DNA of 64,000 nt from Microglena sp. YARC. Taxonomy: Eukaryota; Chlorophyta; Chlorophyceae; Chlamydomonadales; Chlamydomonadaceae. The stretch spans positions 19,686,925 to 19,750,924 of the forward strand of contig CM039466.1 of the NCBI GenBank assembly GCA_022414725.1, in the 5' to 3' direction. This document shows, one piece after another, positions 54,701-62,100 of the stretch. The notes under the pieces were generated by a model. That model saw only the letters and a program-made list of their open reading frames with translations. It had not been told where the DNA came from and ran no database searches. The first letter of the stretch is position 1. Every line of letters begins with the position of its first letter. A program made the translations under genes and the position numbers.

Positions 54701-57700
54701 ATGAGTGCCATCACCAGCAGAAGATTGCCTGGGTTCAGTTTATCATGGATTTTTGGCGGGCCTTCTGCAGGGCTTCATGGGGCGGGGCCCTTCTGGGTGG
54801 GCTTCTGCGGGGGGCCTTCTGGCGGGCCCTCCTGGGGCGGGCCTTCTGGGGGGCCTTGTGGCGGGCCTCTGGGGGTGGGAGCCCGGTGTTACCGCCATTT
54901 GTCGTGCCGATGTTAGCTATGGACGACCATAGGCATGATCCATCCATCCAGTCGCATCCATCCAATCCATCCATGGCCACCTGCAGTCCATCCATCCTAC
55001 CGTCGACCGTGAGTTGAAGCCCCAACCAACGTCAAGCCAACGGTCCTCGTAACAACTCGCTTGCGATTGCCTACCGTTCGCTCACTTGGGCTTAGTTCGC
55101 TGATCAGTCTCAATTTCTGCCATTGTGATAGCGTTCACAAGATTGTACTTGATGTGTTTGGTTATAAAAAATAAATTAAACATTATAGTATTTGCGGCCC
55201 TCCTAGCGGTCCTTGGTATTTTATGTTGGTTATAACGTTCGTCATCGCATGTCAAGCTTAAAGCCTATCTGGTCTACCCCTGGACTGTAACAACATAAAA
55301 GAAATAATAATACACTCGTACATTGTGACAGCCCCCATTACCTAGTGTGTGGACTGTCCTCCCACCGGTCGCAAACGCGTTGCAGTATGCGGGGTGGGTG
55401 AGGTCTCCCAGACCTTGAACACCACAGATTCACAGGTCACCCCTCACACTTTAACCTAGCATGGCAGTCAAGCTTGACCCTGATAGCACTGTGGTAACCC
55501 CTGGCCTCTGTAACCACGATACCGTACATATACATTACTCCCTATATAGTTGGTGGTGGGTTGGCCCAGTGGCAAGTACAGGACTGGCCAGTTGAAGCCT
55601 AAGTGGCCCCAGTTGCATAGCCTACAGCTGGCCCCAGTGCATAGCTTAAACGGCTGGCCCCAGTGGCAGCTACAGGCGCCCCAGTGCAGCTGGCCAGTGG
55701 CAAGAAACGTGTAACGGCTTGGGCCCCAGTGCAAGGTACAGGCTGTGCCAGCAGTGCAAGCTAACGAGCTGGCGGCGGCCGAGACTGGCAAAGTAACATA
55801 ACGCTCCTCCAGGTCAGTAGCTTAACTAGGTGGCCCCAGTGCAAGCTAACAGGCTGGCCCTGTGCAAGCTTAACGGAGAGATGCCCCCAGTGCAAGCTAA
55901 ACGAGGACTGGCCCAGTGCAAAAGCTGGCTGGCCCCAGCTCGCAGTGGCAAGCCATTGGAAGATAGACAGGCTGGCCCCAGTGCAAGCTACAGCGGCCCC
56001 CGCCCAGTGCAAGCTAACAGGCTGGCCCCAGTGGCAAGCTAACGGCTGGCACCCAGTGCAGAGCTAACAGGCTGGCCCCAGTGCAAACTAACCGGCTGGC
56101 CCCAGTGCAGTAACGGCTGCCCAGTGCAAGCTAACAGGCTGGCCCAGTGAAGCCTAACAGCTGGCCAGTGCAAAGCTAGACCTGGCCCCAGTGCAGCTAA
56201 CAAGGCTGGCCCACAGGTGCAACTAACCAGGCTGGCCCAGGACTCGACAGTGCAAGCCTCAGGCTGGCCTGGCATGGTGTGCAACAGGCTGGCCCCAGGT
56301 GCAAGCTAACAGGCCTGGCCCAAGTGCAAAAGCATAACAGGCTGGCACCAAGTGCAAGCTAACAGGCTGGGCACCTAGAGTGCACAGCTAAACAGGCTGG
56401 CCCCCAGTGAGCAAGCTAACAGGCGGCCCCAGGCAAACAGCGAGTGCAAGAACAGGCTGGCCCAGTGCAAGCTAACACGGCTGGCCCCAAGTGCAGCTCA
56501 GGCAGTGCTGGCCCAGTGCGGAAGCTAACAGGCTGGCCCGTGCAAGCTAATACAGGCTGGGCAACCAGTGCAAGCTAACGGCTGACTAGTGCGCAGCTAC
56601 AACAGGCTGGCCCCGAGTGCAAGCTAACAGGGCTGGTCCCACGTGCAAGTCACTAGGTCTGGCTCAGTGCAAGCTAACAGCTGGCCCTCCTAGTGCAAAG
56701 CTAACAGGCTGGCGCCAAGTGAAGCTAACAGCGCTGGCCCCAGTGCAAGCAGTTCGCAAAGGCTGGCCCCCTCAATCTCACAGCCATTATGGAGGCTTGA
56801 GGGGATTGAAAGGGGCATATCTAAGGTGCTATTGATTTATTTACTACCAGTCCTACCTGGCGTGGACGTCCATCACACCACCAAGGGCAAGCGTGGCGGA
56901 GCGGTTGCAGGGTGTGAGGTCTCCCGGACCTGATGCCACCACATTCATAGCAAGTACACCTTCAACTGTTTCTCTCGGCATGCGGTCAAAGGTGCCCCCG
57001 AGAGGCCTTCCTCACCCACGGCGGGTCCAAGAAGGACATTGGATGCCACCAGCACGACCATGCCTGGCCACTCACAGCACACCACTCGTGCGGGTCTTGT
57101 GGGGTTGGGTAGACTCACGCCCTTGCCCGTCACGTTGTGTGCACGGCCTCAAACCATCCTGTCCTCCACTCCAGCAGACCACACCTGGAAGCACGTATGG
57201 GATTTATCTACACCTCAGTCCAAGCTTGATACAATTGAATTTGATATTTGTGAAATTTGACACACATTTTGGTGGTGTTGGTGAGGTAGGCCTCCACGCG
57301 CTTGCCCGTAACGTCATGCACGGCCTCAAAGATCCTGTCCTCCACCTCCAGCAGCCACACCTGCAGCAAGCACGGATGGGATTTCTCTAAACCTTAGACA
57401 AGGCTTTGACATACTCAATTTATAATTGTGATAGACACACTTGTTGGTGTAGGTGGGGTAGGCTCTCCACTTCTTGCAGTCACGCCGTGCACCGCCTCAA
57501 AACATCCTGTCCTCCGCCTCCAGCAGCCGTACACAAGGCTGCAATGACATGTATGGGTTTCTCTAAAACTCTAGCCTGCAAGCTTGATATAACTTGATGA
57601 TCTGAGAGGGTGTGAAATGACACCCACACGCTACAGGTCTTGGTGGGGTAGACCTCCACACCCTTGCCCGTCACGTCGTGCACGGCCTCAAACATTCCTG

Positions 57701-59134
57701 ACCTCGCCTCCAGCAGCCACACTGCAGCAAGCACTCATGGGATTTCTCTACACCCTCAGCCAAGCTTGATATAACTGAATCTGAAAAGGTGTGAAATGAC
57801 CCCACTCGCTGCGGGTCTTGGTGGGGTAGGCCCTCCACGCCGCTTGCCCAGTCACGTCAGCACGGCCTCAAACATCCTGTCCTCCACCTCCAGCAGCCAC
57901 ACCTGCAGCAAGCACTCATGGGATTTCTCTACACCTCAGTCTAAGCTTGATATAACTGAATCTGAAAGGTGTGAAATGACACCCACTCGCTGCGGGTCTT
58001 GGTGGGGTAGACCTCCAACCTTGCCCGTCTTCGTCGTGCTCGGCCTCAAACATCTGTCCTCCACGGCTCCACCTCCAGTAGCCACACCTGCAGCAAGCTC
58101 TGATAGGATTTCTCTACACCTCAGTCTAAGCTTGGTATAATTGAATTTGATATGTGTGAAATGACACACTTGTCCTGGGCGGTGTTGACGACGGTCAAGG
58201 AAGGAAGGGACCACCTCTTTCTCCACACTGGTCACACTGGACACACACACAAAGCAAGGTCCCAACGAACACACAAAACAAAGTCCCAGCACAAACACAC
58301 AAACAAAGTCCCAAAACAAAGCCCCACCTTCACTGATCCCTTGGCCTGGCTGTGTTCGAACGACGTCTTGAAAAGGAACCACCCTCTTTCTCCACACTGG
58401 TCACACTGGACACACACACAAAGCAAGGTCCCAACGAACACACAAAACAAAGTCCCAGCACAAAACACAACAAAGTCCCAAAACAAAGCCCCACCTCACT
58501 TGATCCCTTGTTCCTGGGCGGTGTTGACGACGGTCTTAAGAGGAAGGAAGGACCACCTCTTCTCCACAATGGTCACACTGGACACACACACAAAGCAAGG
58601 TCCCAACGAACACACAAAACAAAGTCCCAGCACACACACAAAACAAAGCCCACCTCCACGGTATCCCTTGGCTGGGCTGTGTTGACGACAGTCTTGAAAG
58701 GAACCACCTCTTTCTCCACACTAGTCATGCCTTGCACAATGAGATTGTGGAACTCCAGGCGGTGGATACCCTCGAAGCACTTGCGCAGGTGGGGCTGAAC
58801 ACGGGTGGGGTCCTTAGTCTCTGATAAGATCTCCAGCATTTCGTCGTTTGGACAGGAAAGAAGAACCTGGGGGGTAGGAGGGGGGGGGGGGGGGGGGGGG
58901 GGCGGTTTTAAAACAATGTGGCATCGCAGGTGGGGCTGCACAAGGGTGGGGTCCTTAGACTCCGACAAGATCTGCAGCATTTCGTCATTGGGACAAGGAA
59001 GAAGAACCTGGGGGGGAAGAGGGGGGGTAAGGGTGTGTGTATGTTTATATGTGTGGGTGTGTGGGTGGGGTGTGTGGGTAGGGAGGGTGTTTGTGTGTGG
59101 GTGTGTGGTGTGTGGGTGTGTGTGTGTGTGGTGT

Positions 59135-59197
<63 letters not shown>

Positions 59198-62100
59198 AAG
59201 GGCTTTATGAAGGTTATACAAACAATGTGGGCATCGCAGGTGGGCAGCTGAACACGGGTGGGGTCCTTAGTCTCCGATATAAATCTGCAGCAATTTGTCG
59301 TTGGACAGGGAGAAGAACCTGGGGAATTGCCCAGGATAAATGCGGGTTGGAAGCAATGGGGGTTAATAAACGAGTCCTAGTCTGCGCCGCAAGCGTCGCG
59401 GAAAGTTGGCGGAGAGTATTGCTATCGGGGAACGAACAGGTGGCAACGGAATGAAGCGGACCGAAGCCAGTTAGATAGGAGATGGTTGGCTGACGTGCCA
59501 GGCTTTGTCTCGCTTGTTGGATGGACAGACAGACAGACGGACACCGGGGTGGAATCTGAGTTGCTCAGAAGGGGGAGCTCTGCCAAAAAACGTAAAGATC
59601 AATCACATATGAATATGAAGATCAATCTACTATGAATATATTAAACAATCACATATGAATATATTAAACAATCATATATGAATATAAAGATCAATCTACT
59701 ATAAATATAAAGATGAATTAAATATGAATATAAAGATCAATCTGCTATGAATATAAAGATCAATCACATATGAATATATTAAACAATCACATATGAATAT
59801 AAAGATCAATCACATATGAATATAAAGAATCAATTCCACGTGAATATAAGATCAATCACATATGAATATAAAGATCAATCTACTATGAATATATTAAACA
59901 ATCACATATGAATATAAAGATCAAGCTACTACGAATATAAAGAACAATCACATATGAATATAAATATCAATCTACTATGAATATAAAGATCAATCACATA
60001 TGAATATAAAGATCAATCTACTATGAATATATTAAACAATCACATATGAATATAAAGATCAAGCTACTACGAATATAAAGAACAATCACATCTGAATATA
60101 AAGATCAATCACATATGTATATAAAGATCAATCAACTATGAATATAACGATCAATCACATCTGAATAAAGAGCCAATCAACTATGAATATAAACGAGTTT
60201 GATGCAGCGTCGCCAGCGACGCTAAAAATTGGCAGAGAGTGATCGCGAGGGAGCGACAGGTGGCAACGGAAGCGAGTTAGTTACGAGACCGTTGGCTGAC
60301 GTGTCGGGCTTCATCACGGTCAGACGGACGAACGGGCAAATGGGTAACACTGGTGGGCTCCCGCCCCCGGAAGGGGGGCTCCGCCAAAAACAATCACCAT
60401 GTGAATACAAAGGCGATCAAACTATGAATGTAACAAGCCAATCACCTAGGAAAGAAAGCCTCTTCTTCTCCAGGTAAGCTGCAAGACCCTTTTGGACTCA
60501 TCCAACAGCTTTGTTCGACTCTTTCAGAGAATCGAGATCGGTCGGTGTCTTGAGCAAGCGTGGGCACGAGGGGCTTTCCATACATTCCTCCATGACGTGC
60601 GCGAAAAGCAGTGTCCACCCGGAGAAACTTGCTGCCCTCTTCAGGCCATCTGCTTCACAATGTCAGCGGAACGAGAAGATGGGTCCAGGTACAATCCAAG
60701 TAGATTGACATGCGATCCACTGGTCAATCAGCTCCTGCACATAGCATTTATTTAGGATGGATCAACTAAATATTACAGTCAAGATCAACTATAGATAACA
60801 GTCAAGATCAAGTACCTGTAAGTAGCTGAGTGTGTGCTCCCACTGGTTGCCCTCCTGTCTGAAAGGTTTTCAGTAGGAGGTGGATAACTACATTTACAGT
60901 CCAAGATCAACTATAGATAACAGTCAAGATCAAGTACCTGTAAGTAGCTGAGTGTGTGCTCCCACTTGGTTGCCTCCTCTCTGAAAGGTTTCACGTAGGA
61001 GGATGGATCAACTACATATTACTAGGGAACAGCAATGTGATATCATGTCATCAATGAATGACGGCCCTGACATGAACTAGGCTTATAAAAAGTTACCATC
61101 TATATACAGTATCATATAATGCAATGTGTATGATATCATACTCGCCTTTGGTCAACATCATATGATATACCGGTCCCTATAGATTACAGTCAACATCATA
61201 TGATATGCCCGGTCATTTCTATAATCCTCATTCTTATCAGATTACAGTCAACATCAGTCACCTGTAGGTAGCTGAGTGTCTGCTCCCACTTGGTTGCCTC
61301 CTCTCTGAAAGGCTTCACATAAGGAGGTGATCAACTACTTATTACAGTCAAGATCAACTATAGATAACAGTCAAGATCAAGTACCTGTAAGTAGCTGAGT
61401 GTCTGCTCCAATCTTGGTGCCTCCTCTCTTGAAAAATGGCTTCACATAGGGAGGTGATCAACTCTTATATACAGTCAAGATCAAACTATATATAACAGTC
61501 AAGATCAACTATAGATTACAGTCAAGATCAAGTACTTAAGTAGCTGAGTGTCTGCTCCCACTTGGTGGCGCTCCCTCTCTGAAAGGCTTCACGTAGGGGG
61601 ATGAAGAGTTCATGCCAGGATCTCATGGCACTGGTCGTAGCATCATTTGGATCTCGTCAGTCTGACCCACCACAGGCAGTGCGGTGTCCTTGTAGGGAAT
61701 GCAGTGGAACTCTTTATCGTCCCAGTCGAGTTCATCTGGGATCAGGACCTGCCAGGGGGGGGGAGGGATAATTTCGTAGTAATTAGGGGTGGGGGGTGGG
61801 GGTGGGTGGGGGGGGTATGCTTGGTTGTGGCAGTGGTCAAAGGTGGTGCTTAGTCTGGCCCACCACAGCGGTGCCGTCATGTCCTTGTAGGGGATTGCAG
61901 TGGAACTCTTATCGTCCCAGTCGAGCTTCATCTGGGTCAGAAACCTGCAGGTAGGGGTAGGTGTGGGTGTATGTGGGGGATGATGCTTGGATGAGGCAGT
62001 GGTCGAGGTGGTGCTGAGTCTGGCCCACCACGGCGGTGCAAGTGTCCTTGAAGGGAATGCAGTGGAACTCTTTATCGTCCCAGTCAAGACTTCATCTGGG

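Noticed and set aside
60492..60755. Plus-strand 87-residue frame beginning [11 protein letters not shown]
   Set aside because: The minus strand of the same segment is a recognisable dynein linker exon ([29 protein letters not shown]).
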